Notes: a model not told the origin generated them from the sequence alone. A stretch of DNA of 51,079 bases from Pantoea stewartii subsp. stewartii (GCF_008801695.1 NZ_VZPF01000033.1:1-51079); one strand, 5' to 3'. Numbered from the stretch's first letter, positions 1 to 10,093 are shown. Numbers and translations: made by a program.

Positions 1-23
1 GCCATGATCAAACTCTTCAATTT
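1..23 (-). rRNA. rrs: 16S ribosomal RNA, 5' end only
   Basis: The reverse complement of these bases is the conserved start of enterobacterial 16S rRNA (AAATTGAAGAGTTTGATCAT, then GGC). The gene runs off the left edge of the window. The P1/P2 promoters and boxA found just upstream support a complete rRNA operon beginning here. Its position beside clpB matches the place of rrnG in E. coli. Confidence 0.93.
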
Positions 24-378
24 AAAGTTTGATTTGCTGCAACCAGTGCAGCGATGCTCAAGGAAAACGTCGTAATGAATTTCAATACGTGTTCACTCTT
101 AAGACTTGATATTTTTTTGCGTCCGGATACGCGGATATCAATCCTGCGAGTGCCCACACAGATTGTCTGATAAAATGTTAAAGAGCAGTGCAACCAGCGG
201 GTTAACCGTCTGTTGCGAGGTGGCGTATATTACGCTTTCCTCCTTCAGAGTCAACTTCTTTTTCAGAAGTTTTACTCCGGCGAAAACTCCGGGGAGTTCT
301 CTGCTGAACACCGCGTTACGTAAGCCGTTGTGCCGTGTCAGTGGAGGCGCATTATAGGCAAATATTTTGGGCTGGCAA
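24..378 (-). promoter_or_regulatory. rRNA operon promoter P1-P2 and leader
   Basis: Read leftward. P1 has a -35 of TTGCCA (373-378), a 16-bp spacer and a -10 of TATAAT (351-356), followed by a GC-rich discriminator and a block nearly identical to E. coli rrn P1. P2 has TTGACT (249-254), a 16-bp spacer and TAATAT (227-232). A boxA antitermination signal, TGCTCTTTAACA, lies at 176-187 in the transcribed leader. The 16-bp P1 spacing and GC-rich discriminator are the features known to make rrn P1 sensitive to ppGpp and initiating NTPs. The small ORFs across this stretch are not genes. Confidence 0.85.
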
Positions 379-463
379 GGGGGTAATTCAAAGAAACTTC
401 TCAACCGCTCACTTTCCAGGCAAACCGTCGCAGAAACCACCAATCCGGCCCGTTTCAGAAACA

Positions 464-488
464 AAAAACGGGCATTACGCCCGTTTTT
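464..488 (-). terminator. clpB terminator
   Basis: A 10-bp perfect stem (464-473 with 479-488), a 5-base loop, GC-rich core and flanking A/T runs. It lies 14 bases past the clpB stop codon and just upstream of rRNA P1, so it separates clpB transcription from the rRNA operon. The A run on one arm and T run on the other allow function in both directions. Confidence 0.85.
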
Positions 489-501
489 AACAGAGACAAC
501 C

Positions 502-3075
502 TTACTGATGTGCCGTAATGACGTCGTCTTTGACATCCATTTCTATCACTTTTCCCGGAACCAGTTGTCCGGAAAGGATCTGCTGTGCCAGCGGATTCTC
601 TATCTGTTGCTGGATAGCGCGTTTCAGTGGACGCGCACCGTACACCGGATCATAACCGTTCTCACCCAGCAGCTTGATCGCGGCATCAGAGATATGCAGC
701 TGATAACCGCGATCCTCCAGACGTTTGTACAACCGTTGCAGCTGAATCTGTGCGATAGAGGCAATGTGTTTTTCACCCAGAGGATGGAACACCACCACCT
801 CATCAATACGGTTAACAAATTCAGGACGGAAGTGCTGTCCTACCACACCCATGACAACCCCCTTCATTTCGGCGTAGTTCAGATTGCCGAAACGTTCCTG
901 AATCAGATCGGAGCCCAGGTTCGAGGTCATGATTACCACCGTGTTGCGGAAATCAACGGTGCGACCTTGCCCATCCGTTAACCGGCCATCATCCAGCACC
1001 TGCAGCAGGATATTGAAGACATCGGGATGCGCCTTCTCTATCTCATCCAGCAGAATCACCGAATACGGACGACGGCGAACCGCCTCGGTCAGATAGCCGC
1101 CCTCTTCATAGCCAACGTAGCCCGGAGGCGCCCCCACCAGCCGCGATACCGAGTGTTTCTCCATAAATTCAGACATGTCGATACGGACCATCGCATCGTC
1201 ACTGTCAAACAGGAAGTTAGCCAGCGATTTACACAACTCGGTTTTACCCACACCCGTTGGGCCGAGAAACAGGAATGACCCGACAGGACGGTTTGGATCG
1301 GCCAGACCCGCACGGCTACGACGAATGGCATTCGACACCGCTTCGACGGCTTCATCCTGTCCGATAACGCGCGAGTGGAGCTCCTGTTCCATTCGCAGCA
1401 GTTTGTCTCGCTCCCCTTCCATCATGCGGGCAACCGGAATACCGGTCCAGCGCGCCAGCACATCGGCAATTTCCACATCTGTCACGCGATTGCGCAGCAG
1501 CTTCATGGTTTTGCCTTCAGACTGGGTGGCAGAAGCCAGTTGTTTTTCCAGCGCCGGGATTTTGCCGTACTGCAGCTCAGACATCTGCGCCAAATCACCA
1601 GAGCGACGCGCCTGCTCAAGCTGGAGGCGTGCCTGTTCCAGCTCCGCTTTAATATTCTGCGTACCGGTTAATGAGGCTTTTTCCGCTTTCCACTCTTCTT
1701 CCAGCTCAGCATATTCACGCTCTTTCTGATTCAGCTCCGCTTCGAGCATCTCCAGACGTTTCACGCTGGCATCATCAGACTCTTTCTTCAGCGCCTGCTG
1801 TTCCAGTTTCAACTGAATAATGCGCCGCTCCAGTCGATCCAGTGCCTCTGGTTTGGAGTCAATCTGCATACGAATGCTGGATGCCGCTTCATCGATCAGG
1901 TCAATCGCCTTATCGGGTAACTGACGATCGGCGATATAGCGGTGAGAAAGCGTGGCCGCCGCAACGATAGCCGGGTCAGTAATCTGTACATGATGGTGCA
2001 ACTCATAGCGCTCTTTTAACCCGCGCAAAATGGCGATGGTATCTTCAACGCTTGGCTCTGCGACAAACACTTTCTGGAAACGACGCTCCAGTGCCGCATC
2101 CTTCTCGATGTACTGGCGATATTCATCCAGCGTGGTGGCACCGACGCAGTGCAGCTCACCACGTGCCAGTGCCGGCTTCAGCATATTACCGGCATCCATT
2201 GCGCCGTCCGCTTTGCCCGCGCCCACCATGGTATGTAACTCATCGATAAACAGGATGACGTTGCCTTCCTGTTTGGCCAGGTCGCTGAGTACGCCTTTCA
2301 GGCGCTCCTCGAATTCACCCCGGTATTTTGCCCCTGCCACCAGCGCGCCCATATCCAGCGCCAGTACACGGCGACCTTTCAGCCCTTCCGGCACTTCGCC
2401 ATTGATAATGCGTTGGGCCAGCCCTTCAACAATGGCGGTCTTACCTACGCCGGGCTCACCGATTAACACAGGGTTATTTTTAGTACGGCGCTGCAATACC
2501 TGAATGGTACGGCGAATTTCCTCATCACGACCAATCACCGGATCCAGCTTGCCTTTCTCGGCACGCTCAGTGAGATCGATTGTGTATTTCTTTAACGCCT
2601 GACGCTGATCTTCAGCCCCCTGATCGTTCACGTTGTCACCTCCACGAAGTTGTTCTATCGCTTTGGTGAGCTTGTCGTTAGTGGCACCCGCAGACTTCAG
2701 AATGTCTGCCAGCGAGCCACGTGAATCCAGGGCTGCCAAAACAAATAATTCAGATGAGATAAAGTTGTCATTGCGCTTCTGTGCCAGCTTGTCGCACAGA
2801 TTAAGCACTCTGATCAGGTCGGCAGAAGGTTGCACGTCGCCGTCGCTGCCTTCCACCTGGGGCAGACGATCGATAGCCTGGTCAATCTGCGTACGCAGAG
2901 AGGCCACGTCTATGCCGGTACAGGACAACAGCGGAGCGACCGATCCCCCTTCCTGTTTGAGCAGTGCGCTCATCAGATGCAAAGGTTCGATAAACTGGTT
3001 GTCGTGTCCCAATGCCAGAGACTGCGCGTCGGAGAGAGCAAGTTGAAATTTATTAGTAAGACGATCCAGACGCAT
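502..3075 (-). CDS. clpB: ATP-dependent disaggregase ClpB
   Basis: Cytosolic hexameric AAA+ chaperone that, with DnaK, pulls polypeptides out of heat-induced aggregates. The product is 857 residues, the E. coli length, starting [10 protein letters not shown]. Order: N-terminal Clp repeat domain (about 1-145), AAA1 with Walker A GEPGVGKT and Walker B LFIDELH (about 200-280), a coiled-coil middle domain (about 410-520), and AAA2 with GPTGVGKT (about 605-612). An in-frame ATG four codons upstream lies inside the GGAGG ribosome-binding site of the chosen start, so 3075 is preferred. Transcription is likely from the heat-shock promoter at 3114-3141. An internal start for a shorter isoform is listed separately. 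Confidence 0.98.
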   Translation of the reverse strand: MRLDRLTNKFQLALSDAQSLALGHDNQFIEPLHLMSALLKQEGGSVAPLLSCTGIDVASLRTQIDQAIDRLPQVEGSDGDVQPSADLIRVLNLCDKLAQKRNDNFISSELFVLAALDSRGSLADILKSAGATNDKLTKAIEQLRGGDNVNDQGAEDQRQALKKYTIDLTERAEKGKLDPVIGRDEEIRRTIQVLQRRTKNNPVLIGEPGVGKTAIVEGLAQRIINGEVPEGLKGRRVLALDMGALVAGAKYRGEFEERLKGVLSDLAKQEGNVILFIDELHTMVGAGKADGAMDAGNMLKPALARGELHCVGATTLDEYRQYIEKDAALERRFQKVFVAEPSVEDTIAILRGLKERYELHHHVQITDPAIVAAATLSHRYIADRQLPDKAIDLIDEAASSIRMQIDSKPEALDRLERRIIQLKLEQQALKKESDDASVKRLEMLEAELNQKEREYAELEEEWKAEKASLTGTQNIKAELEQARLQLEQARRSGDLAQMSELQYGKIPALEKQLASATQSEGKTMKLLRNRVTDVEIADVLARWTGIPVARMMEGERDKLLRMEQELHSRVIGQDEAVEAVSNAIRRSRAGLADPNRPVGSFLFLGPTGVGKTELCKSLANFLFDSDDAMVRIDMSEFMEKHSVSRLVGAPPGYVGYEEGGYLTEAVRRRPYSVILLDEIEKAHPDVFNILLQVLDDGRLTDGQGRTVDFRNTVVIMTSNLGSDLIQERFGNLNYAEMKGVVMGVVGQHFRPEFVNRIDEVVVFHPLGEKHIASIAQIQLQRLYKRLEDRGYQLHISDAAIKLLGENGYDPVYGARPLKRAIQQQIENPLAQQILSGQLVPGKVIEMDVKDDVITAHQ
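2629..2643 (-). promoter_or_regulatory. clpB: internal ClpB translation start (short isoform)
   Basis: A GTG codon for Val149 (2629-2631) is preceded at ideal distance by a near-perfect Shine-Dalgarno, GGAGGTGAC (2635-2643). In E. coli the same Val149 codon starts the approximately 80-kDa ClpB that lacks the N domain. Codon and SD are preserved here, so a 709-residue product is expected. Confidence 0.75.
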
Positions 3076-3113
3076 AATTCCTCCCATTACAGGTCAAATG
3101 CTACTGGAGATTA

Positions 3114-3141
3114 AAATGAGGTCATCCCTCAAGTTTTCAAG
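3114..3141 (-). promoter_or_regulatory. sigma-32 heat-shock promoter of clpB
   Basis: Reading leftward, CTTGAAA (3135-3141) is followed after 13 bases by CCTCATTT (3114-3121). This matches the sigma-32 consensus CTTGAAA-N11-16-CCCCATNT. It lies 39 bases upstream of the clpB start. Confidence 0.85.
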
Positions 3142-3200
3142 GATAATGACCTGAGATATGAGTAAAAAATGCACTGCCTAGATCGTCTTATGGCGTAAGA

Positions 3201-3932
3201 CTATAACAGCCAAATTAAAGTTGCCATACGCCCGGTGATCCCGTCCCGACGGTAGGAGAAGAAATTGTCGGGTTCACTGACGGTGCAGCGTGAATCTGCA
3301 CTGACAGACTGGACCCCTGCGGCCTGCAGGCGTTGTCGGGCCAGATGCCAGATATCGGCAAAAAATTTATCTCCGACGGGGCGGAATGCATCCGCCGCAC
3401 GCGGATCAATGTCCATGAATGCACGACGAACCTCCGCGCCGACTTCAAAAGCATCAGGACCGATCGCCGGCCCCAGCCAGGCATGGATTCTGTCGGGCGG
3501 CGCCTGAAACTGCGCCAGCGTATTTTCCAGCACGCCGCCACAAAGCCCACGCCATCCGGCATGTGCAGCGGCCACTTCACGCCCATCGTCAGAACAAAAC
3601 AGCACGGGCAGGCAGTCAGCGGTCATCACAGCACAAACTACGCCCGGCTCACGCGTTATGCAGGCATCGGCTTGCCGCGGCTGAGGATCCATGCGGGCAG
3701 AGAGATGTTCAACGTCAGTTGAATGCACCTGATTCAGCCATTGCGGCATCGCGGGCAACGCTGCAAGCGAGACCAGTCGCTCACGGTTAGCACGAACATG
3801 TTCTGCTTTATCACCGACATGGCCCCCGAGATTCAGCGAGCACCAGTTTCCCTCACTGACGCCACCGTGGCGTAATGTCGAGACAGCTCGCACCTGCGCT
3901 GGCGCAGGCCATTGTGGGATAATCAGACTCAT
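3201..3932 (-). CDS. pgeF: Peptidoglycan editing factor PgeF (YfiH, multicopper polyphenol oxidase family)
   Basis: 243-residue protein of the DUF152/YfiH family. It has the family blocks VMTADCLPVLFC and AAHAGWRG, which carry the conserved Cys and His metal ligands. In E. coli the protein removes wrongly incorporated L-Ser from peptidoglycan precursors. Homologues have been reported as purine nucleoside phosphorylases or laccase-like oxidases, so the reaction is not settled. Its start overlaps the rluD stop by four bases (ATGA), so the two genes are translationally coupled. clpB follows but has its own promoter. Confidence 0.93.
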   Translation of the reverse strand: MSLIIPQWPAPAQVRAVSTLRHGGVSEGNWCSLNLGGHVGDKAEHVRANRERLVSLAALPAMPQWLNQVHSTDVEHLSARMDPQPRQADACITREPGVVCAVMTADCLPVLFCSDDGREVAAAHAGWRGLCGGVLENTLAQFQAPPDRIHAWLGPAIGPDAFEVGAEVRRAFMDIDPRAADAFRPVGDKFFADIWHLARQRLQAAGVQSVSADSRCTVSEPDNFFSYRRDGITGRMATLIWLL

Positions 3933-4909
3933 AACCAGTCCAGTTGATCCTTGAACATCTCTGTGTCGGCTTTCAGCGCGTCAATCAGATCGATCATATC
4001 CTGCGGAATGGCCGCATGAAACTCCATCTCAATACCCGAGATGGGATGATAAAGACGGAGCATCGTGGCGTGCAGTGCCTGACGATCAAAACCGCGTAAG
4101 GTCGCGATAAATTCTTCAGACGCGCCTTTTGGCGGACGCGGCCGGCCACCGTAGAGCGGATCGCCCACCAGCGGATGATTAATATGCGACATATGCACGC
4201 GAATCTGGTGCGTACGGCCGGTTTCCAGTCGCAGACGAAGCCGCGTATGGGCGCGGAAATGCTCCATAATGCGATAATGGGTCACAGCGGGTTTACCCAT
4301 TGGATGCACGGACATATGCGTACGTTTCGTCGAGTGACGGCTAATCGGTTCATCCACCGTTCCCCCCGCCGTCATGGTGCCAATGGCCACCGCCTCATAT
4401 TCACGCGTAATTTCACGACGCTGCAGGGCATCAACTAAATGCGTCTGCGCCGGTACGGTCTTCGCCACCACCATCAAACCGGTGGTGTCTTTATCCAGAC
4501 GATGGACAATCCCCGCACGCGGAACGTCCACAATGGCGGGATAGTGATGCAGTAGTGCATTCAGTACCGTACCGTCGGGATTTCCCGCCCCAGGATGGAC
4601 AACCAGGTCACGTGGTTTATTGATGACGATAATATCTTCGTCTTCGTATACGATATCCAGCGGGATGTCCTGGGGTTCCCAGCGCTGCTCCTCTTCGATC
4701 TCTGCATCAATCGTGACGCGCTCGCCGCCAAGCACTTTCTCTTTCGGCTTATCAATGACAGTGCCGTTAACACTGACGCGCTGGTTGAGAATCCACTCTT
4801 TTATGCGGGAACGTGAATAATCAGGGAACAATTCCGCCAAAGTCTGATCTAAACGTTGTCCGAGTTGTGACTCGGATACCGTTGCGGTGAGTTGAACTTG
4901 TTGTGCCAT
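3929..4909 (-). CDS. rluD: 23S rRNA pseudouridine synthase RluD
   Basis: 326 residues, the same length as E. coli RluD. It makes pseudouridines 1911, 1915 and 1917 in helix 69 of 23S rRNA during late 50S assembly. An S4 RNA-binding domain occupies about residues 18-75. The pseudouridine synthase domain carries the motif HRLDKDTTGL with the catalytic aspartate. Further conserved blocks are GRTHQIRVH and HPLVGDPLYGG. It is divergent from bamD, with 129 bases between the starts, and is followed by pgeF with a 4-base overlap. Confidence 0.98.
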   Translation of the reverse strand: MAQQVQLTATVSESQLGQRLDQTLAELFPDYSRSRIKEWILNQRVSVNGTVIDKPKEKVLGGERVTIDAEIEEEQRWEPQDIPLDIVYEDEDIIVINKPRDLVVHPGAGNPDGTVLNALLHHYPAIVDVPRAGIVHRLDKDTTGLMVVAKTVPAQTHLVDALQRREITREYEAVAIGTMTAGGTVDEPISRHSTKRTHMSVHPMGKPAVTHYRIMEHFRAHTRLRLRLETGRTHQIRVHMSHINHPLVGDPLYGGRPRPPKGASEEFIATLRGFDRQALHATMLRLYHPISGIEMEFHAAIPQDMIDLIDALKADTEMFKDQLDWL

Positions 4910-4955
4910 ATACAGCTTCTTCGTTAACGTTGGGTTTTACGGCGATGCCGTTTAA

Positions 4956-4961
4956 TATAAT
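4956..4961 (+). promoter_or_regulatory. possible -10 element for bamD
   Basis: A consensus TATAAT sits 77 bases upstream of the bamD start in the rluD-bamD divergent gap. No good -35 is visible at 16-18 bases, so the promoter is tentative. Confidence 0.35.
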
Positions 4962-5038
4962 GTGCTATCGTACCTGGTCATTACCGGGAGCTATACGGAC
5001 AGCTTCCGCCATAACATTTTGAGGATAATCACTTCGTC

Positions 5039-5770
5039 ATGACGCGTATGAAATATCTGGTGGCTGCAGCCACACTGAGCCTGGCACTTGTTGGTTGTTC
5101 CGGCTCAAATGACGCGGTACCGGACAACCCGCCTTCTGAAATCTATGCTACAGCGCAACAAAAGCTGCAGGACGGTAACTTTAAAGCGGCGATTAAGCAA
5201 CTGGAAGCGCTGGATAATCGTTACCCGTTCGGTCCCTATTCGCAGCAGGTTCAGTTGGATTTGATCTACGCGTACTATAAAAATGCCGATCTGCCCATGG
5301 CGCAGGCGGCGATCAGTCGCTTTATGCGTTTAAATCCTACGCACCCTAATATTGATTACGTCATCTATATGAAAGGTCTGACGGATATGGCGCTGGACGA
5401 TTCAGCATTGCAGGGCTTTTTTGGCATTGACCGTTCGGACCGTGATCCTACGCATGCGCGCGATGCTTTCCGCGACTTTGCACAGCTGCTGCGCAGTTAC
5501 CCGAACAGCCAGTATGCCGCTGATGCATACAAGCGTCAGGTCTTCCTGAAAGATCGTCTGGCTAAATATGAACTCTCGGTGGCGCAATTCTATACCAAGC
5601 GCGGGGCTTATGTCGCGGTCGTTAACCGTGTTGAAGGCATGATGCGCGATTATCCTGATACGCAGGCGACCCACGACGCGCTTCCGCTGATGGAAAATGC
5701 CTACCGTCAACTGCAGTTGAATGCAGAGGCCGATAAAGTGGCAAAAATTATCGCCGCCAATAACGGTTAA
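5039..5770 (+). CDS. bamD: Outer-membrane protein assembly factor BamD
   Basis: Essential lipoprotein of the BAM complex, which folds beta-barrel proteins into the outer membrane together with BamA. 243 residues. It has a lipoprotein signal peptide with lipobox LVGC and lipidated Cys20, then tandem TPR-like helices (for example [15 protein letters not shown] and [20 protein letters not shown]). It ends shortly before a strong terminator and is transcribed alone. Identity with E. coli BamD is high along the full length. Confidence 0.98.
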   Translation: MTRMKYLVAAATLSLALVGCSGSNDAVPDNPPSEIYATAQQKLQDGNFKAAIKQLEALDNRYPFGPYSQQVQLDLIYAYYKNADLPMAQAAISRFMRLNPTHPNIDYVIYMKGLTDMALDDSALQGFFGIDRSDRDPTHARDAFRDFAQLLRSYPNSQYAADAYKRQVFLKDRLAKYELSVAQFYTKRGAYVAVVNRVEGMMRDYPDTQATHDALPLMENAYRQLQLNAEADKVAKIIAANNG

Positions 5771-5791
5771 TCAGCCTTCCTTTCCCGAAAC

Positions 5792-5822
5792 AAAAAAAGC
5801 AGCCCTGAGGCTGCTTTTTTTT
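5792..5822 (+). terminator. bamD terminator
   Basis: A 13-bp stem (AAAAAAAGCAGCC with GGCTGCTTTTTTT) and a 4-base loop, ending in eight T residues, 21 bases after the bamD stop. Confidence 0.92.
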
Positions 5823-5966
5823 GCGCACAGAACAGGCAATATTGACACGTTGCCGCTGAGCTAACCTATCAACAATGCCTTGTTAATGCCCTGGCTTCAA
5901 GCCTTTTCGACCACATTCTCGCCCTTTCTAACAATTTGCCCTGGTTGACAAAAAGTGTCATTTTTT

Positions 5967-6008
5967 TGTGATCAAAATCACACAAATACAGAATTATCGC
6001 GCTATGCT
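5967..6008 (+). promoter_or_regulatory. CRP-dependent promoter of raiA
   Basis: TGTGATCAAAATCACA (5967-5982) is a perfect palindromic CRP site. A -10-like TATGCT lies at 6003-6008. If transcription starts near 6015-6016, the site centre falls near -41, the class II position. An upstream TTGACA at 5945-5950 has no matching -10. In E. coli, raiA is known to be under cAMP-CRP control. Confidence 0.8.
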
Positions 6009-6046
6009 GGATCTATTCCGACGGCAATCACAGAGAGGTAAGCATA

Positions 6047-6379
6047 ATGATCGTGAACATTACCAGTAAGCAAATGGAAATTACTCCAGCCATCCGTGAA
6101 CACGTCGAAGACCGCCTTGCCAAGCTTGAGAAATGGCAAACTGACCTGATTAATCCGCATATCGTCCTGTCGAAAGAGTCCAAAGAGTTTGTGGCAGACG
6201 CGACCATCAACACACCAAACGGTACCCTGGTCGCCAGTGCCAAACATGACGACATGTACACCGCTATCAATGATTTGATCGGCAAACTTGAGCGCCAACT
6301 CAATAAAGTCCAACACAAACCTGAAGCGCGGCGTGCGGCCAGCAGCGTGAAAGATTTCACGCCAGCAGCCGAAGAGTAG
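6047..6379 (+). CDS. raiA: Ribosome-associated inhibitor A (protein Y)
   Basis: 110-residue cold-shock and stationary-phase ribosome factor. It binds the 30S decoding region, blocks tRNA access and opposes 100S dimer formation. The start [16 protein letters not shown] and the basic helix KLEKWQTDL are typical of the RaiA/HPF fold (beta-alpha-beta-beta-beta-alpha). The C-terminal tail is slightly shorter than in E. coli (113). A good ribosome-binding site (GAGAGG) precedes ATG 6047. The gene is monocistronic between a CRP promoter and a terminator. Confidence 0.97.
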   Translation: MIVNITSKQMEITPAIREHVEDRLAKLEKWQTDLINPHIVLSKESKEFVADATINTPNGTLVASAKHDDMYTAINDLIGKLERQLNKVQHKPEARRAASSVKDFTPAAEE

Positions 6380-6398
6380 CCTCATCCCCGCTTTTCTG

Positions 6399-6421
6399 AC
6401 GCGCCTCCGGGCGCGTTTTTT
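6399..6421 (+). terminator. raiA terminator
   Basis: A 7-bp GC-rich stem (ACGCGCC / GGCGCGT) with a TCCG tetraloop, followed by a T run. Confidence 0.88.
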
Positions 6422-6422
6422 G

Positions 6423-6452
6423 TTGACAGCTTTTCGTGAGTACGGTTACTCT
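6423..6452 (+). promoter_or_regulatory. pheL-pheA promoter
   Basis: A consensus -35 TTGACA (6423-6428) and a -10-like TACTCT (6447-6452) separated by 18 bases, ending 27 bases before the leader peptide. It starts directly after the raiA terminator. Confidence 0.6.
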
Positions 6453-6479
6453 CAGGTCAGCTCAATTTTGGAACGCCTC

Positions 6480-6527
6480 ATGAAAATACTGTCGTTTTTC
6501 TTCGCTTTCTTTTTTACCTTCCCCTGA
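6480..6527 (+). CDS. pheL: phe operon leader peptide PheL
   Basis: A 15-codon ORF reading [15 protein letters not shown] with seven phenylalanine codons, very close to E. coli PheL. Translation of the Phe codons senses charged tRNA-Phe and decides whether the downstream attenuator forms. The Phe-codon segment (about 6500-6515) can pair with the A-rich segment at 6549-6563, giving the protector helix. Confidence 0.95.
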   Translation: MKILSFFFAFFFTFP

Positions 6528-6529
6528 AC

Positions 6530-6599
6530 GGGAGGCCATTCGTCGTGTAAAAAGAAAGCGAAGACGAACAACAAAGCCTCCCAATCGGGAGGCTTTTTT
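6530..6599 (+). promoter_or_regulatory. pheA transcription attenuator
   Basis: The terminator hairpin has a 10-bp stem, AAAGCCTCCC (6573-6582) with GGGAGGCTTT (6587-6596), a 4-base loop and a T run. The same GCCTCCC arm is complementary to GGGAGGC at 6530-6536 just after the leader stop codon. This provides the alternative antiterminator pairing expected when the ribosome stalls on Phe codons. Confidence 0.9.
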
Positions 6600-6624
6600 A
6601 TTGGATAGCTTACAGGTGAGCCTT

Positions 6625-7788
6625 ATGACCCCGGACAATCCGCTTCTGGCGCTGCGTGAAAAAATCAGCGCCGTGGACGAAAAACTACTGACGTTACTTG
6701 CCGAACGGCGTTTGCTGGCTGTGGAGGTGGCAGAAGCGAAACTCGCCACCCATCGTCCTGTCCGTGATATCGAACGTGAGCGCGCGCTGATCGAACACCT
6801 TATTGTGCTGGGCAAAAAGCATCAGTTAGATGCGCATTACATTACCCGTCTGTTTCAGTTAGTCATTGAAGACTCCGTGCTGACACAGCAGGCATTGCTG
6901 CAAAAGAACCTGAACCATCCGCATGCACAGGCTGCGCGCATCGCGTTTTTAGGGCCAAAGGGCTCTTATTCTCATCTGGCTGCGCGACAGTATGCTGCCC
7001 GCCATTTCGACAGCATGGTGGAATGCGGTTGCCTGAAATTCCACGACATTATTAAACAGGTTGAGAACAACGCGGCAGACTACGCTGTCCTGCCCATCGA
7101 AAACACCAGTTCCGGCTCCATCAATGATGTTTATGACCTGCTTCAACAGACCAATTTGTCGATTGTCGGTGAAATGACGTTGCCCATTGAGCACTGCATG
7201 CTGGTGAGCGGCCCGAGCGACCTGGAACAAATCGAAACGGTTTACAGCCACCCACAGCCTTTCCAGCAGTCCAGCCACTTTATCAACCGTTTTCCACACT
7301 GGAATATTGTTTACACAGAAAGTACCGCCGCCGCGATGGAAAAAGTGGCCGCGCTCAACTCGCCGAAGGTTGCGGCTATCGGCAGTGAGGCCGGAGGTGA
7401 GCTTTATCAGTTACGCGTGCTTGAGCGCCATCTGGCTAACCAGCAGCAGAACCATACTCGCTTTATTGTTCTGGCACGCAAACCTATTGATGTCTCCGAT
7501 CAGATTTCGGCCAAAACCACGCTGATCATGGCAACCAGTCAACAGGCAGGTGCACTGGTTGACGCCCTTTTGGTCCTGCGCCAGCACAATCTCATCATGA
7601 GCAAGCTGGAATCCCGTCCAATTAACGGCAATCCCTGGGAAGAGATGTTTTATCTGGATGTGCAGGGTAATTTGCAGTCTGAGAAAATGCAGCAGGCACT
7701 GGAAGAACTTCGCGCCATGACGCGTTCACTGAAAGTTCTTGGCTGCTATCCCAGTGAGAATGTGATTCCTGTGGAACCCAAGCAATAG
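6625..7788 (+). CDS. pheA: Bifunctional chorismate mutase / prephenate dehydratase
   Basis: 387-residue enzyme converting chorismate to prephenate and then to phenylpyruvate in phenylalanine synthesis. N-terminal AroQ chorismate mutase (about 1-95, [18 protein letters not shown]); prephenate dehydratase (about 105-285, [16 protein letters not shown] and TRFIVLA); C-terminal ACT-type regulatory domain with the GALV and ESRP motifs that bind Phe for feedback inhibition. The reading frame is open from a TTG at 6601, but ATG 6625 with upstream AGGTGAG matches the E. coli start. It is controlled by the pheL attenuator. Confidence 0.98.
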   Translation: MTPDNPLLALREKISAVDEKLLTLLAERRLLAVEVAEAKLATHRPVRDIERERALIEHLIVLGKKHQLDAHYITRLFQLVIEDSVLTQQALLQKNLNHPHAQAARIAFLGPKGSYSHLAARQYAARHFDSMVECGCLKFHDIIKQVENNAADYAVLPIENTSSGSINDVYDLLQQTNLSIVGEMTLPIEHCMLVSGPSDLEQIETVYSHPQPFQQSSHFINRFPHWNIVYTESTAAAMEKVAALNSPKVAAIGSEAGGELYQLRVLERHLANQQQNHTRFIVLARKPIDVSDQISAKTTLIMATSQQAGALVDALLVLRQHNLIMSKLESRPINGNPWEEMFYLDVQGNLQSEKMQQALEELRAMTRSLKVLGCYPSENVIPVEPKQ

Positions 7789-7794
7789 AAATGA

Positions 7795-7820
7795 AAAAGG
7801 CATCCGGTTGGATGCCTTTT
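7795..7820. terminator. bidirectional pheA/tyrA terminator
   Basis: An 11-bp perfect stem AAAAGGCATCC / GGATGCCTTTT with a GGTT loop between the convergent pheA and tyrA genes. Terminal A and T runs suit both strands. Confidence 0.88.
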
Positions 7821-7824
7821 GCTT

Positions 7825-8946
7825 TTAAGGACGGCTGTCGTTAGCCGATCGCAGTAAGCTTCTGCTTTCAACCAAAAAGCGTTTTGCGTGATCGCCAAAC
7901 CAGGCCTCAACCCGATTGAAGCTGGCGATAAAGGCGTGCTTATCGCCTTGTTCCAGCAAAGCAATCGCTTCGCCAAATCGCTGATAATACCGCTTGATAA
8001 GATTCAGGTTATTTTCAGACGACATTATGATATCCGCATAGAGCTGGGGATCCTGAGCAAACAGGCGCCCAACCATTGCCAGCTCCAGCCGGTAGATAGG
8101 CGATGACAACGCCAGCAGTTGGTCAAGATTGACGTTCTCTTCCGCCAGATGCAGCCCATAAGCAAACGTCGCAAAATGGCGCAGGGCCTGAATAAAGGCC
8201 ATGTTCTGATCGTGCTCTTCCGCACCGATACGATGGAGGCGCGCGCCCCAGACCTGGATCTGCTCCAGAAACCACTGGTAGGCTTCCGGTTGTCGCCCAT
8301 CACACCAGACCACAACCTGCTTGGCCAGGCTGCCGCTGTCAGGCCCAAACATTGGATGCAGACCCAATACTGGCCCGCGATGTGCGGCCAGCATCGCCTG
8401 CAAAGGGCGATGTTTAACCGAGGCAAGATCCACCAGAATGCAGTCATCCGGCAAGGGAGGAAGCCGGTTAATCACCGCCTCTGTCAGATGAATAGGGACA
8501 CTGATCATCACCATACCGGCATCCGCCAGCAATGTATCCGCCTTGTCCCAGTCATCTTTGTCCAGCGTCTTTACCGCATAGCCAGACAACGTCAGCATTT
8601 TATTGAACAGGCGCCCCATCTGCCCTTCACCGCCGATAATCACGATTGGGCGAAGCGCAGGACACAATGTTTTAAAACCTTTATCGTTTTCGCTGGCGTA
8701 AGATTCACGCATCACCCGGCGTAATACGTCTTCGATCAAGTCCGCAGGAACACCGAGGGCCTCAGCTTCTTTACGACGCGACGCCAGCATCGATGCTTCA
8801 CGTTCAGGGACATAGACCGGCAAACCATGGCGGCTTTTGACTTCACCCACTTCAGCGACCAGTTCCAGACGTTTTGCCAGCAGATCCAGCAAAGCTTTAT
8901 CTACCGTATCAATTTGTTCACGTAATGCGTTTAGTTCCGCGACCAT
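7825..8946 (-). CDS. tyrA: Bifunctional chorismate mutase / prephenate dehydrogenase
   Basis: 373 residues, the E. coli length. It makes 4-hydroxyphenylpyruvate from chorismate in tyrosine synthesis. N-terminal AroQ-type chorismate mutase (about 1-90, [22 protein letters not shown]); a Rossmann NAD-binding motif, GGEGQMG, near 102-112; then the dehydrogenase domain with HPMFGP. It lies six bases after aroF, so both are read from the aroF promoter. That promoter has TyrR boxes, so the operon is expected to be repressed by tyrosine. Confidence 0.98.
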   Translation of the reverse strand: MVAELNALREQIDTVDKALLDLLAKRLELVAEVGEVKSRHGLPVYVPEREASMLASRRKEAEALGVPADLIEDVLRRVMRESYASENDKGFKTLCPALRPIVIIGGEGQMGRLFNKMLTLSGYAVKTLDKDDWDKADTLLADAGMVMISVPIHLTEAVINRLPPLPDDCILVDLASVKHRPLQAMLAAHRGPVLGLHPMFGPDSGSLAKQVVVWCDGRQPEAYQWFLEQIQVWGARLHRIGAEEHDQNMAFIQALRHFATFAYGLHLAEENVNLDQLLALSSPIYRLELAMVGRLFAQDPQLYADIIMSSENNLNLIKRYYQRFGEAIALLEQGDKHAFIASFNRVEAWFGDHAKRFLVESRSLLRSANDSRP

Positions 8947-8952
8947 TACCTA

Positions 8953-10032
8953 TCAGACCTCGTGTGAAAAACGCGCCGCCAGCGCCCCTTGTAGCTCATG
9001 ATGCATGCCACGCAGTAAATCTTCGGTAACCTGCCAGTTAATGCAGGCATCCGTGACGGAAACACCGTACTTCATCTCGCTGCGCGGCTGCTCAGAAGAC
9101 TGGTTGCCTTCATGGATGTGACTTTCCAGCATCAAGCCAATAATTGAGCGGTTACCTTGTTTGATTTGCGCAACGGCAGATTCCGCTACGCCGGGCTGAC
9201 GGCGGTAATCTTTATCGGAGTTACCATGGCTGCAATCTATCATTAAGGCCGGACGGAGTCCCGCTTTTAGCATGGCGGCTTCGCACTGCGCCACATCTTC
9301 AGGGATGTAGTTGGGCGCTTTTCCTCCGCGTAAAATGACGTGGCCATCCGGATTACCCTGCGTTTGCAGCAGGCAGACCTGGCCCGACTGATTGATCCCG
9401 ACAAACCGGTGAGGCATCGCCGCCGCACGCATGGCATTAATCGCCGTGCCCAGGCTGCCATCAGTCCCGTTTTTGAAGCCAACCGGCATGGAGAGTCCTG
9501 ACGCCATCTCACGGTGCGTTTGCGATTCCGTTGTACGCGCACCGATCGCCGACCAGCTGAAGAGATCGCCCAGATACTGTGGGCTGTTAGGATCCAGCGC
9601 TTCCGTAGCTAAAGGCAGGCCCATGTCGACCAGATTAACCAGCAATTCACGTGCAATGTGCAGCCCTGCTTCCATATCAAATGAGTTATCCATGTAAGGA
9701 TCGTTGATCAACCCCTTCCAGCCAACGGTTGTGCGGGGTTTCTCAAAGTAGACGCGCATAACAAGATAGAGTTGATCACTCACCGTTTCGGAAAGGGTTT
9801 TTAAACGACGCGCATAATCAAGAGCGGCTTCTGTGTCATGAATAGAGCAAGGACCGCACACCACTAACAGGCGAGGATCGCGACCGGCAATGATATCGGC
9901 AATGGTCTGGCGCGATGCCGCGATTTGCGCCTGCTGCGCAGGGCTTAACGGAAACTTGGTTTTCAGCTCTTCAGGGGTGATCAACACTTGTTCATTTGCA
10001 ATGTGAACATTGTTTAGCGCGTCTTTTTGCAT
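8953..10032 (-). CDS. aroF: 3-deoxy-7-phosphoheptulonate synthase, Tyr-type
   Basis: First enzyme of the shikimate pathway, condensing phosphoenolpyruvate and erythrose 4-phosphate. 359 residues starting MQKDALNNVHIANEQVL, which identifies the tyrosine-feedback isoenzyme. Conserved blocks include CGPCSIHD, the GARTTESQ signature and DCSHGNS. An ATG seven codons upstream lacks a ribosome-binding site, while AAGGAC precedes the chosen start. It forms an operon with tyrA and carries TyrR-type boxes upstream. Confidence 0.97.
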   Translation of the reverse strand: MQKDALNNVHIANEQVLITPEELKTKFPLSPAQQAQIAASRQTIADIIAGRDPRLLVVCGPCSIHDTEAALDYARRLKTLSETVSDQLYLVMRVYFEKPRTTVGWKGLINDPYMDNSFDMEAGLHIARELLVNLVDMGLPLATEALDPNSPQYLGDLFSWSAIGARTTESQTHREMASGLSMPVGFKNGTDGSLGTAINAMRAAAMPHRFVGINQSGQVCLLQTQGNPDGHVILRGGKAPNYIPEDVAQCEAAMLKAGLRPALMIDCSHGNSDKDYRRQPGVAESAVAQIKQGNRSIIGLMLESHIHEGNQSSEQPRSEMKYGVSVTDACINWQVTEDLLRGMHHELQGALAARFSHEV

Positions 10033-10093
10033 CTTGCTGTCCTTTACACTCATTTATGCGTTTACAGGATCCTCACAGAGGATGTGGCACTAC

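Noticed and set aside
367..981. A long plus-strand ORF opposite the end of clpB
   Set aside because: It is antisense to a fully conserved clpB coding region and crosses the clpB terminator. Its protein has no family-like features.
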